DNA of 64,000 nucleotides from the NCBI RefSeq assembly GCF_016808335.1, contig NC_053143.1:51429441-51493440 (forward strand). The letters run 5' to 3'. Positions 54,980 through 64,000 of the stretch are shown here, one piece after another; position 1 is the stretch's first letter; each line of letters starts with the position of its first letter. The notes under the pieces were generated by a model. The model did no database searches. It worked only from the letters and a program-made list of their open reading frames with translations, and was not told the origin of the DNA. Source of the stretch: Panicum virgatum. Its lineage: Eukaryota; Streptophyta; Magnoliopsida; Poales; Poaceae. The position numbers and the translations under genes are program-made.

Positions 54980-57177
54980 TCATCTCTGCTCAGATCTTGA
55001 ACCTGGCCACTGCGACGCCGGGGAGTGCTGATCCGGAGGCTCATTCGATGCCACCCCCGATAGATTCTGCAAAAATGATGACATACAAGATTACATTCCA
55101 AGTCAGTATTTAATTTAGGCGGTGGTTGCAAGCAAATACATTCATACTCACGGGGGTGACTGCACTAGGAAATACCATCGGTGTGCCGAGCAACTGTGGT
55201 GGAGGTGCAGTTGGCGGAGGCCACGGCATTGTTGGCGGCGGTTGATAGTTTATCGATGCACCTAGACCTTGCATGTAGGCGAACATGGTGGCGTACCTTT
55301 GGTCTTGCTCCTCCCTCAGCTTCCGCTCCTGCTCCAACCTCTCTTCCAACTCCTGCCGCAGTCTCTTCTCTTTGTCAAGCCGGGCCTACAAGATTTCACC
55401 CCAAAGTCAAAATGCGAAACAAAGGTACGTAAACAACCGACGAATGAAACAGAAATAACCTGGAATGCATGCATGCTGGCCACTGAAATCTCGGGCCGTG
55501 GAAGTATGGGCGGGGTCGAGTCAGTGGTCCTTACCCGAAGCTGGGAGAGAGTGGGCGTACTGGCCGTGTCGACTATGCTGTCGCCGAGCCAGTACCGGCC
55601 GTGCTTCTTTCCTCCTCCCGTCCTCATGGTGGCTTCTCCAGAAAGGGGTGCGGTGGCCAGATCCCATGTGTCCCCGTGGAGCGCCTTTCCTATCTCCGTG
55701 TACCGAGTCACACGGGTGTGGATGTTCGGGTTGCTGTAGGCCTCGGGCGGAGCCGCCGGGTCGAATGCGACGTTAGACGTCGCCTTGCCCATGTGAGCCA
55801 TAACGTATGCCGTGAACTCGTTGCAAGGATGCCCTTCACGTCGTGCCGACTGCAAAGAAAAAACAAGATGATTAGTAAGCATGCAGAATTTAGCGTTCGA
55901 AATAATGAAAAAGTGAATTCACGTACCAAAACCTCCTGAAACTCGGGAAGGCTACGGCTGCCTTGATGGTGCGCTGCACCGGGCATCATCAAGCGGCACT
56001 CCCGGCATAAGGCGTGCTGCTGGGCCCACTCCTCGCTCATCCACTTATCGACCATCATAGCCCAGCACTCAGCCTTCCCGGCGCACCAGTTCGGGATCAC
56101 CTACACGTAATCAAGTGTATGTCATATTGGAATCTCAAATTCACAAAAAATGAGTGGAGATGTTCCTGATTTACCCTCGCGTATTGAACCGGCCTGAGAT
56201 AGATTTCCCTTGCGGGTCCTTTCTTGATCGACCTTTTCTCGTAATCGGCAATGTATCGGACATTGGCCTGAACGCGCGCCTCGTAGTGCATGTCCTTCAC
56301 CAGTTTGTAGCAGGCTTTGTTAGCCACTTGATTTGCCCTGGCCTCATAACCTGGAGCGCACCTGTAGAAATCCTGCATATAGGACCGATACTTGCAGTAA
56401 GTATTCCAAGAATTTATAGTGCATCCGATATATTGACCAATGTAGTGCCACGGTTACTTACCCACAATTCCCCGACCACCCGCCTCGCCTTGGTGCCGAA
56501 GTTCCTCCCTTCCCGATCATCTGTATCTGCGACGGCCATGTAGTGGTCCCATGTGTAGGCCAGCTCCCTGACCCCGGCATGCTCCACGAGCCCAGGAAAG
56601 TGCTCCCTGTACAGAGCACCGAGGATGCCATTGGGCTTCCGGTTGTGGGCACCTCCAGATAGAATCACCCAGTTCCTACAAAAGTGTTCAAGATAAAGTA
56701 TTAGTTTGTATTGTGATTTTGAACATATCAAATGAAAAAGAATCGATAACATCTAAAGTTACTTATCGAGGCCCTGCGGGTCGAATAATCGGCCTTCTCT
56801 CTAGAGGTATCGGCCGAGGCGGGAGTGTCAACGGTCCTCGTAACCACACCCGCGGTTCCCCTGCTGCCCCCTCCTCCTCACCCCCTCCTCATCGTCGTCC
56901 TCCTCCTCCCCCTGCTCCTCCTCCTCCTCCTCCTCCTCCTCCTCCTCCTCCTCCGCCTGTACAGGAGAAGGTGTACTCTCCCTCCTCCTCCTCCTCCCCC
57001 CTTTCCTCCTCTACCACCTCCTCCAGTACCTCTCCTTCTCCCTCCCCCTCCTCCAGTACCTATCCCTCCTCCACCACGGCTCCCAGACGCCTCTGCTACA
57101 TTGGACCCCTCAGGACCCTCTCCACCTTTCCTCCGATACAAGGAGCTGAGGAAAGATATCTTGCCACCGCCTGGCAT
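54980..57177 (-). CDS. TNPA/Ptta-like CACTA-encoded protein, 7 exons
   Basis: Exons on the minus strand: 1 about 56763-57177, 2 56462-56675, 3 56175-56372, 4 55927-56100, 5 55460-55849, 6 55152-55385, 7 54980-55066 (stop TGA). Exons 2-7 join with GT-AG sites and matching phases with no stops, giving about 431 residues. They include NWVILSGGAHNRKPNG, YIADYEKRSIKKG, CAGKAECWAMMVDKW and HPCNEFTAYVMAHM, typical of the plant En/Spm (Ptta, transposase_24) family, then a charged coiled coil (EKRLRQELEERLEQE) and a Pro-rich tail. Exon 1 is low complexity (CCT/GGA repeats). Its frame next to the junction (LFDPQGLDK) meets a stop 13 codons upstream unless two bases are removed from a GAGAGA run near 56800, so the 5' end is probably frameshifted or the model is wrong there. 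Family role: binding of subterminal repeats. Confidence 0.75.
56900..57080 (+). repeat. CCT/TCC trinucleotide-rich tract
   Basis: Long stretches of CTCCTCCTCCTCC, falling in exon 1 of the TNPA-like gene on the other strand. Expansion or contraction here could shift the frame. Confidence 0.8.
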
Positions 57178-57338
57178 CTTGATTCAATCACCTGCAATCA
57201 AGATGAGTGAACGAATCATCAAAGATAAACATAGTAATAAATGGTACAAAATAAACAAACAAAATTGGAAAAAGATGCAAATGAATAGAATATTAGTACA
57301 AATTAACATAGTATTAAATAATACGGATCATACATGAT

Positions 57339-58733
57339 TTAGAAATAGTCGTCATGATCGGGAGCCGCTGGATCATAATCCTCATCATCACTATCATCCA
57401 CATAACCAGTAGTATCCGAAGGAGGAATGTCATCTTCACTGTCTCTGCCTAAACGTAGTCGCTCAAGTAATTCTAAGTCATGAACATTTTCGACCTCATC
57501 TCCGATCTCTGCCTCGTGGACAACCCTTTCATTGTCTACTTCCATTTCGATCACGTCTGTTAAGTCTATCTCGAAACTCCCTTCAAGCCCCTCTTCTTGA
57601 AAGAACTCTCTGTCATTGTTGTAGTCTTCATTGCTTGGGACAGGTAGTTTGCCGTGTGGCGATATCTTGTACACAACACCCCAACCCTTAAGTCATTTGT
57701 CGGTTTGGCATGGGTATGAGAGATAATAAACTTGTATGGCCTGTTGTGCCGCAATGTAGACATCGTCGCCTGGTAACTTTGAATCCTGTTGAATTTCGAC
57801 TATGCCAAGTTTGGGTGTATGCCTCGTTAATTTAGGATCGAACCAGTGGCATTTGAATATGACAGGAGTCAGTGGTACGGAACCATGAAACTGGAGTTTG
57901 TATATTTCTAATAATATTCCGTAATAGTCGATCCTATCTTGGCCCGGCGTAAAAACTCCTGTATTAGTGGTTCTTCGATTGGGCCGACTCTGCTCGTACC
58001 CCATTGTGTGGAAGCGGTATCCATTCACATCATAACCGTTAAATGACTTGATCCTATAGCCAAATCCATCGGCAACCTGTCTCAACACACCCATTCGGAC
58101 AAGAATGTATCTGCTCATATGGTATCTTAAGTGCACCAAGGATTTTCTGTGCCTGATACATTGTCTTTGGCAGAATGTGATGTTCCAGAAGCATGCTTCC
58201 AAAAACGGTCAACATACTGTCGAAGGCGTCTCGACTCAGGCTGAACTGAGACTTCAAGGCCATTAGGCGTCCAATGCCGTCCAGCTGAGACACCTTTGTT
58301 TGGCCGTGAAGTGGTTTCTGTGCCGCCTCCAACATCTCATAATACGCCTTCGCGGTTGGCTCTGGCTCCTCCTACTATGGTCCTTCACCGAAATGTGCCT
58401 CATGATAGTCATCTAACATGTCTCCAACCCCACCATCGGCATCACAATCATCGATTGGTTGCCTCACAATCTCGTCCCTCATACGATGGCCTTCACCATG
58501 CAAGTTCCACCGAGTATAGTCTGGCATAAATCCATAATTGAAAAGATGTTGGCCCATAACCGTCTTTGTTTTCCGTTTGTTGTTTGCACAACGGCTGCAG
58601 GGACACCACATGACACTCACTCCTTCAGCCGACCCCATGCGGTTTCCAAGAAATCGTTGGTCTTTTCAATCCATTCCATGGTGACGGCACTCTTACTTTG
58701 CCGTCCCGTGTACATCCACTGACGGTTATCCAT
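57339..58733 (-). pseudogene. TNP2-like CACTA transposase, internally deleted
   Basis: Starts at ATG 58733 (MDNRQWMYTGRQSKS). A frameshift near 58640 separates it from the transposase-associated zinc-binding segment (VMWCPCSRCANNKRK, HLFNYGFMPDYTRW). The N-terminal part of the transposase then follows (KPLHGQTKVSQLDGIGRLMA, FGSMLLEHHILPKTMYQA). At about 58090 it jumps to the C-terminal DUF4216-type region (RTTNTGVFTPGQDRIDYYG, VIFKCHWFDPKLTR, LPGDDVYIAAQQAIQVYYL), so the catalytic transposase_21 core is missing. An in-frame TGA near 57691 then interrupts before the acidic C-terminus (57339-57674). The position of TGA fits CGA to TGA. This copy cannot supply transposase. Confidence 0.85.
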
Positions 58734-58822
58734 CCTCTATAATGGCAGCAAGTACTAACAAAATTAAATGTAACTACACGTTGTCCCTACATTCTAATAG
58801 GTGAAGATATGTCCTAATCCCA

Positions 58823-59023
58823 CCCGAGGATGCGTAGATGTGGTCAGTTTCCATGATCCCCTCCTATCCGAGACAGAATTTCGGCAGCACCTCCCCGCTA
58901 TTCTCGATATACACGTCCCGCAAGGGAGATTGTGTATCCGGAGAACAACGGAGAGATGGAGCCAAGACTCTGTCTCGGACGGGAGCGGACCATGGAAACT
59001 AACCCCATCTACGCATCCTCGGG
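58823..59023. other. Long imperfect foldback inside the CACTA element
   Basis: CCCGAGGATGCGTAGATG at the left is mirrored by CATCTACGCATCCTCGGG at the right. The arms stay alignable inward for about 90 nt (AGTTTCCATG, TCCGAGACAGA, ATACAC) with about 75-80% pairing and a short loop near GTCCCGCAAGG. It lies just upstream of the TNP2-like gene. Confidence 0.75.
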
Positions 59024-61567
59024 CTGTCCAAATAACATGGACAATTTGAAATAGATATGGCCATAGATATGCAAAGATCTGCATATTTCGAACCGAATCT
59101 GTTTCGAACGGGAGACGCCTAAACCGGGTTACGTGAACTACGAACATGAGGCGGTGCTTACCGTGGGTCACCAGTGTAGGCGTGGCTGGCGTGGTGTGGA
59201 CTCGCGGTTCGTCGAGATCAAGCTACGGCTCGCAGTACTGTGCCTCGTGGCTGCCAATCAAAGGGCTGGAGGCCGGCGATGCAACTGTAAACGAGCATAA
59301 CATATATTAGTCAAATAGCAGGTCTAGCTCAGTGTAAATGAAGGCTCAAATAGGGAGGCGGCACAATTTCATAAGCATGATACAAGCTAGTATAGTTCAT
59401 AAAATAATTTATTTCAAGATCTCTAAAATAAACATAGCATATATATGGAGGGGACTAGAATCTCACTACACATTACAGTACATTATTTTATGACTAATTT
59501 GTCAATCATGTGGTGCAGGGCAATATATATTTGAAGATAACAGTACATTATCTCACTAAAATCTTAGCATATACATTACCAAAGTCCTAGCATATTCCTA
59601 GCATATACATTAGCATATACAAAGCATATACATTACCAAAGTCCTAGCATTATCTCACTCTCCTTACCTTCTTCCTCAACCGGCGGCCATGACCGGCTCA
59701 TGGAGGCGGGGACGGCCTACAGCCAGCTCGTGGAGGCGGGGACGGCCTGCAGGCGGCGTGGAGGCGGCTCGTGGAGGCAGGAACGGCCTGCAGGCGGCTC
59801 GTGGAGGCGGGGCCGGCGTGGAGGTGCCGCGAGCGGGGCCGGCATCGAGGCGGCGTCGAGGTGGAGGGCCCGCGGCGGCGCGACGTCGGGGCAGCGTCAA
59901 TCCGGCGTCGAGGTCGGGGTCGGCATAGAGCGCGCACGGCCGGCGGCGGCATGGAGGTGGGGTGGCGCCGCGGCGGCCGGCGTGTGGAGGTGCCGCGAGC
60001 TTGGCGTGGAGCGGCCGCGGCGAGGAGGTGGCGCGGCTTGGCGTGGAGCGGGCACTTGGCATCTTCCGTGTTTGCCGAGTGCCAGTGATGCGGCACTCGG
60101 CATTGGCGTGGTTTGCCGAGTGCCCGATCCATCACTCGGCAATTTTTTTTTGTTTTCCTATTTCAGTTAGGTTACTTTCAATTCAAAACTTTGTTTTCAC
60201 GAGTTCCTTTGAATATAATTCGAAATATAATTACCAAATGAACTCAACAAATCTTATTTCATGCGTCCATAAAAATATTCCATTATTTCAATCACTAATA
60301 AGTAAATGTCAAAATATAGGAACTAATTCTCTACATTTGCCAAAAAAATTGAAAAAATATTATCCAAATCAGAAAAATAACCAAACTTTAACGGGAACCA
60401 ATTTATGATGTATATTGCCTATACAAAAAATTTCACAGGCTACAACAAAAGAAACTACATTATTTCATGCACTATTAGTTTAAATTCAAATTACAACTAT
60501 ATAAATACTAAAGATGGAAAAAATTCTCAAAATTATCAAATTGATTCAGAAAATTACCAAAATTAAACATTACACAATCTATCATGTCTATTAGCTATAA
60601 AAAAGTTTATGAAGTGAAACCCCAATTTGAACGTCACTCTGACTCATAATCTCAAAGAATACTTCTCACTGCTATGAAACTTCTTCGGAGATACTTCATT
60701 TCGTAAGAGATATACGTGTCAACTTTTGCAAAACCTTCTCAATTTTTTTCTATAGACTCCCTGCATGTTATCATGATATCATAACAAATTTCATGGATAT
60801 CCGACTACTTTTGATTTTTGTAGAATTGAAAATCTATTTGTCAACATCTCATTCTGTCCCGTTTCGTGATGAAGATGTTCGAATTTTCCATTCAATTGAT
60901 TGACAATGTCTCAAATTTGACTAAATAACATGAATATAATATTTCCATTAATTATACTATATTATTCGAATCACTTGCGGCTCCAGTTTGAATTATCCAA
61001 AAAAGCATTTTAATGAAACAAATTAATAACATATACGTAACTTATAGAGAAATATACCAAAATTTGATATGTTGTACCTCAACTAGTACAATAACAGAAC
61101 AAAAAATTTCGAAGGTAAAAAAGAAGTTTTTTTTAGTTTGCCGAGTGTCAGCGTACTGGCACTCGGCAAAAAAGTACTTTGTCGAGTGCCACGAACACAA
61201 CACTCGGCACATCCCTACTTTGCCGTGTGCCATTACGCTGACACTCAGCAAACATTGGCTCCGTAACGGAATCAGCACGGTGCCCGGTCACATGGCGGGC
61301 ACGTGCTCTCATTGCCGAGTGCAAGATCTCCAGCACTCGGCAAAACCGACGTTTGCCGTGTGCCTCGAGTTAAGCACACGGCAATACCGACGTTTACCGT
61401 GTGTTCGTAGTCCAGCACTCGGCAAACGTCATAGTTGCCGAGTGTCTAAACTTTGCCGAGTGCCTTTTATATAACACTCAGTATATGGCCTTTTTGCCGA
61501 GTGCGTGATTTTTGGCACTCGGCAAAGAAGTCGGCACTCGGCAACAATTGGCTTTCCGGTAGTGGTA

Positions 61568-61721
61568 GCATTACTGTTGCAAATCATGAATTAATTAGAC
61601 TCATTAGATTCGTCTCAAAAATTATCACTCATTTATGAAAAAATAATTATAATTAAATTTTATTTAATACTCTTAAATAATAAGATTATCTTTGATGTGA
61701 CAGGGACTATCAAACAACCCC
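61568..61721. mobile_element. Right part of the split Tourist-like MITE
   Basis: Contains GAATTAATTAGACTCATTAG and GATTCGTCTC and ends AACAACCCC; inverted complement of the 54136 end. The CACTA element lies between the halves. Confidence 0.65.
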
Positions 61722-61724
61722 TTA

Positions 61725-62456
61725 GATGATGATTATTGAGCTTCGAAATTGCAAGTTGAATTACTACAGCCATCTTTATTTTTCAAAACAGACACTCAAT
61801 TATATGCACGCAAACCCACCCTTATGAATACACCCACGCAACCCAAGCATCTTCAAAAGACTGAGTTAGTGGATCCTTGATATTGATGAAGTCATCATAG
61901 GTACCTCACAGTCGACGACCACGTCACCTACCACTGAATGAATAGCGCCGGTTAAATTCTAGAATAGATCTAAAAAAAATACGAGCACCTGTGCCCAGTG
62001 GGGGAGAATAGATTAAAGCTGAGGTATGGCACAGGTAAGCTAGACAGAGCTTCGAGCCTTGGTTCATGATGGCATTGTAGAGAAAAATACTGAAGAAAGC
62101 GCATGCATGTATAAGAGGATGAGACACTGCACGCCAAAAAAGGTATGGCAAGAGCCACACCTTGCCATATCAGAAGCTCCGCCACTGCCTGTGCCGAGTC
62201 GATGACTCAGACCTGGGTTGGCAAGTTCCACCACAACAAAATTTACCGGAGCTGAGCTAAGCCCAGCTGCTACAGTATTCAAGTCAACTCCAATCCGAAC
62301 GTGTATGATTATTTGCTGCTATCTTATTCAAGTGATGGGGTAATAACTATCTTAAGGATCTCTCTCCATCTCAACAACGTCCATCAGGCATTTGTGAAGG
62401 ACATGTGAGGGATATGGTTGAGTAATTTGGATCAGGCTTGGGACTTGGCCACTGCG
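61725..62456. other. Intergenic, nothing recognised
   Basis: No coding exon or complete element seen between the split MITE and the small CACTA element. Confidence 0.35.
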
Positions 62457-62459
62457 GTT

Positions 62460-63021
62460 CACTAATACAGATCGGGCCATTTGTCCCGGTTCTAAAGGGC
62501 TATTTGTCCCGGTTTTGGAACCGGGATTCGGCCGCCGGGACAAAATGTCCCTCGCGCTAAAAAATATTTGCGCCCTGCCGGATTGGAACCCAAGACCTAT
62601 TACCTAGCGCATGGCTTTCTTGTCAACTCAACTAAGTAGTACATGTGACTCAGTAAAGAATAACTCTCTTTTGAACTATCACATGGAGGGGCCTTTTGTC
62701 CGGGTTGGTAACACCAACCGGGACAAAAGGGTCCTTTTGTCCGGGTTGGTACAACCAACCGGGATAAAAGGGTCACCCTTTTGTCCGGGTTGGTGTTACC
62801 AACCGGGATAAAAGGGGTTGGACCTTTTGTCCCGGGTGGAGCCACCAACCGGGACAAAAGAGGCCTTTTGTCCGGGTTGGTGGCTCCACCCGGGACAAAA
62901 GGCCCCTGTCCCCCCGCTGGCCCGGCTAGCCTTTGGACCCGGGACAAAAGCCACCTTTTGTCCCGGGCCCAAATGTAACCGGGATAAATGACCTGTAACA
63001 AAAGCCTATTCTATAGTAGTG
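62460..63021. mobile_element. Small CACTA element built of CCTTTTGTCCCGG inverted repeats, 562 bp
   Basis: The ends are CACTAATACAGATCGGGCC and the inverted GCCTATTCTATAGTAGTG. The 3-bp duplication is GTT (62457-62459, 63022-63024). The right half has five or more pairs of CCTTTTGTCCGGGTTGGT/ACCAACCGGGACAAAAGG, able to form stable hairpins. A tRNA-like segment on the minus strand has GGTTCCAATCCGG (about 62579-62591). No ORF. Confidence 0.85.
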
Positions 63022-63024
63022 GTT

Positions 63025-63537
63025 TGTTCTCAATCATTTCTACGGATCCATATTTTGGAATGGGCAACTATTGTGGTTTTCAAAAGCTACTATTCAATTG
63101 GGTTCATCTAGATCTTCGGTTGGCTTTATGTTTTTCCACACTCCCAACAATGACAGGATCGCACATGAGCCATGAACGTGGTGAAGACAAATTGGATTAC
63201 AACTTTCTTCTTTGACAATGTCCATTATATTTGAATTCAATTTTTCAAAGGTGGTAAATAAAATGTATCAGAATTCTAATGCCACATTGCACGCATAAAA
63301 AATTGATGAGTGGATCAAATATTTCTTTTTCAACGCTGGCGAGCCCGAATATCATTACTTAGAGCAACAAAATTACAAAAGTTCAGCAAGGTTCGACTCC
63401 CATGTTTTTGAAAAAGAAAGACCGCAATTACTCTGAATGCGTGTGCTCTCTGCACAAAGGGCAGCAGAGCCATCCAGGAAACAGTTTATGACGTCGGGGG
63501 GAAGACAGGCCTCGCCCGTAGGCACCAAGCACTGCTC
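63025..63537. other. Intergenic, nothing recognised
   Basis: No coding exon or repeat ends identified. Confidence 0.35.
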
Positions 63538-63540
63538 TTA

Positions 63541-63883
63541 GGGTGTGTTTAGATCCCGTAAAAATTTGCACGAAATTTATTGTAGCAATTTTCAAACGAA
63601 TATTAGAAGGATTAAATATGATCTAATTATAAAACTAATTACACGGATGGACGGAAAATCATGAGATAAATCTATTAAGACTAATTAATCAATCATTATA
63701 GATTGTTTACTGTAGCACGCCATTGTCTAATCATGATCCAATTAAGTCTAAAAAATCCGTCTCGCAATTACACTCGGGGGTTATGGAATGAGTTTTGTCA
63801 GTTATCCATGTTTAATACTCCTAATTAGTAATCAAACGTTTGAAGTTACTGTAGCACTAAAAAATTGAGATCTAAACACACTC
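63541..63883. mobile_element. Tourist-like MITE, 343 bp
   Basis: The inverted ends are GGGTGTGTTTAGATC and GATCTAAACACACTC, with TTA duplications (63538-63540, 63884-63886), as in PIF/Harbinger-derived MITEs. Confidence 0.88.
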
Positions 63884-64000
63884 TTATTACAAGGCTAACA
63901 CAGGATGTTGCCTGACATGGAAAAAAGTCTGGTAGAACAAAAACCCAAAAGACGCCATGGGCATGAGAAGCACGACTCGGTAGGGGGGTATCTGCATCAG

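Larger units (their letters stand above)
54293..61564. mobile_element. CACTA (En/Spm) element, 7272 bp
   Basis: The ends are CACTACGGGAGACAGGCG and the inverted CAATTGGCTTTCCGGTAGTG. The 3-bp duplication is GTA (54290-54292 and 61565-61567). The subterminal regions (54310-54690; 60065-60145 and 61130-61540) hold many TTTGCCGAGTG/CACTCGGCAAA copies in both orientations, the expected binding sites for the TNPA-type protein. Inside, on the minus strand, are a TNPA/Ptta-like gene and a defective TNP2-like transposase gene. A 201-nt foldback lies at 58823-59023, and GC-rich sequence with chance ORFs at 59660-60060. 60180-61120 is AT-rich with no gene. Confidence 0.9.

Noticed and set aside
59676..60170. 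Overlapping ORFs on both strands near the right end of the CACTA element
   Set aside because: Composed of GGCGGCG-type low-complexity sequence and subterminal repeats; not coding.

Overview
This is nuclear DNA from a flowering plant, almost certainly a grass (Poaceae, probably a panicoid). The reasons are the GC-rich first exon of a plant ARMC8 gene, two CC-NB-LRR genes with large LRR exons, Stowaway- and Tourist-like MITEs, a Cassandra solo LTR carrying a 5S rRNA-like segment, CACTA elements with the grass-type GCCGAGTG subterminal repeats, and a Tekay-type chromovirus. No bacterial or organellar features were seen. All gene models were read by eye from splice signals and reading frames. No database search was run.

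Layout. 1-3488 (-): 5' part of an ARMC8/GID5 homologue running off the left edge. 4037-5011: Ds-like hAT element. 5756-6027: SINE. 6608-11302: a MuDR-like MULE with two convergent genes, inserted in the promoter region of a FRA10AC1-like gene whose first exon is duplicated (11479 and 12647) and which breaks off after exon 3 (16110). That gene's introns hold a LINE fragment and a short-LTR retrotransposon that meets an inverted relative. 17096-17830: a second LINE fragment. 18136-39008 (-): NLR gene 1. Its single intron is 16.2 kb because it contains a complete 13.9 kb Tekay chromovirus (22647-36577, LTRs nearly identical) and a nest of two MITEs and a Helitron. 39009-49114: repeat-rich intergenic DNA (hAT MITE, CACTA derivatives, captured-looking GC-rich pieces, Cassandra solo LTR). 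49115-53962 (-): NLR gene 2, with the same two-exon, phase-0 structure as NLR 1. 54293-61564: a 7.3 kb CACTA element inside an older MITE. It has a TNPA/Ptta-like gene that is open over exons 2-7 and a broken TNP2-like transposase gene. 62460-63021 and 63541-63883: a small CACTA element and a Tourist-like MITE.

How it fits together. The host genes are a GID/CTLH ubiquitin-ligase subunit (ARMC8), a truncated FRA10AC1-like gene, and two related immune receptors in the same orientation. The rest is transposable elements, many nested, with target-site duplications that can be read directly.

The least ordinary signal is in the Tekay element. Between its primer-binding site and gag there is an extra 361-codon ORF, and ahead of that ORF about 470 bp is packed with at least 15 consecutive short hairpins. 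This array starts 16 nt after a consensus 5' splice site. Canonical 3' splice sites sit directly before the start codons of both the extra ORF and gag. The arrangement resembles a retroviral packaging leader lying inside an intron, and it deserves a test.
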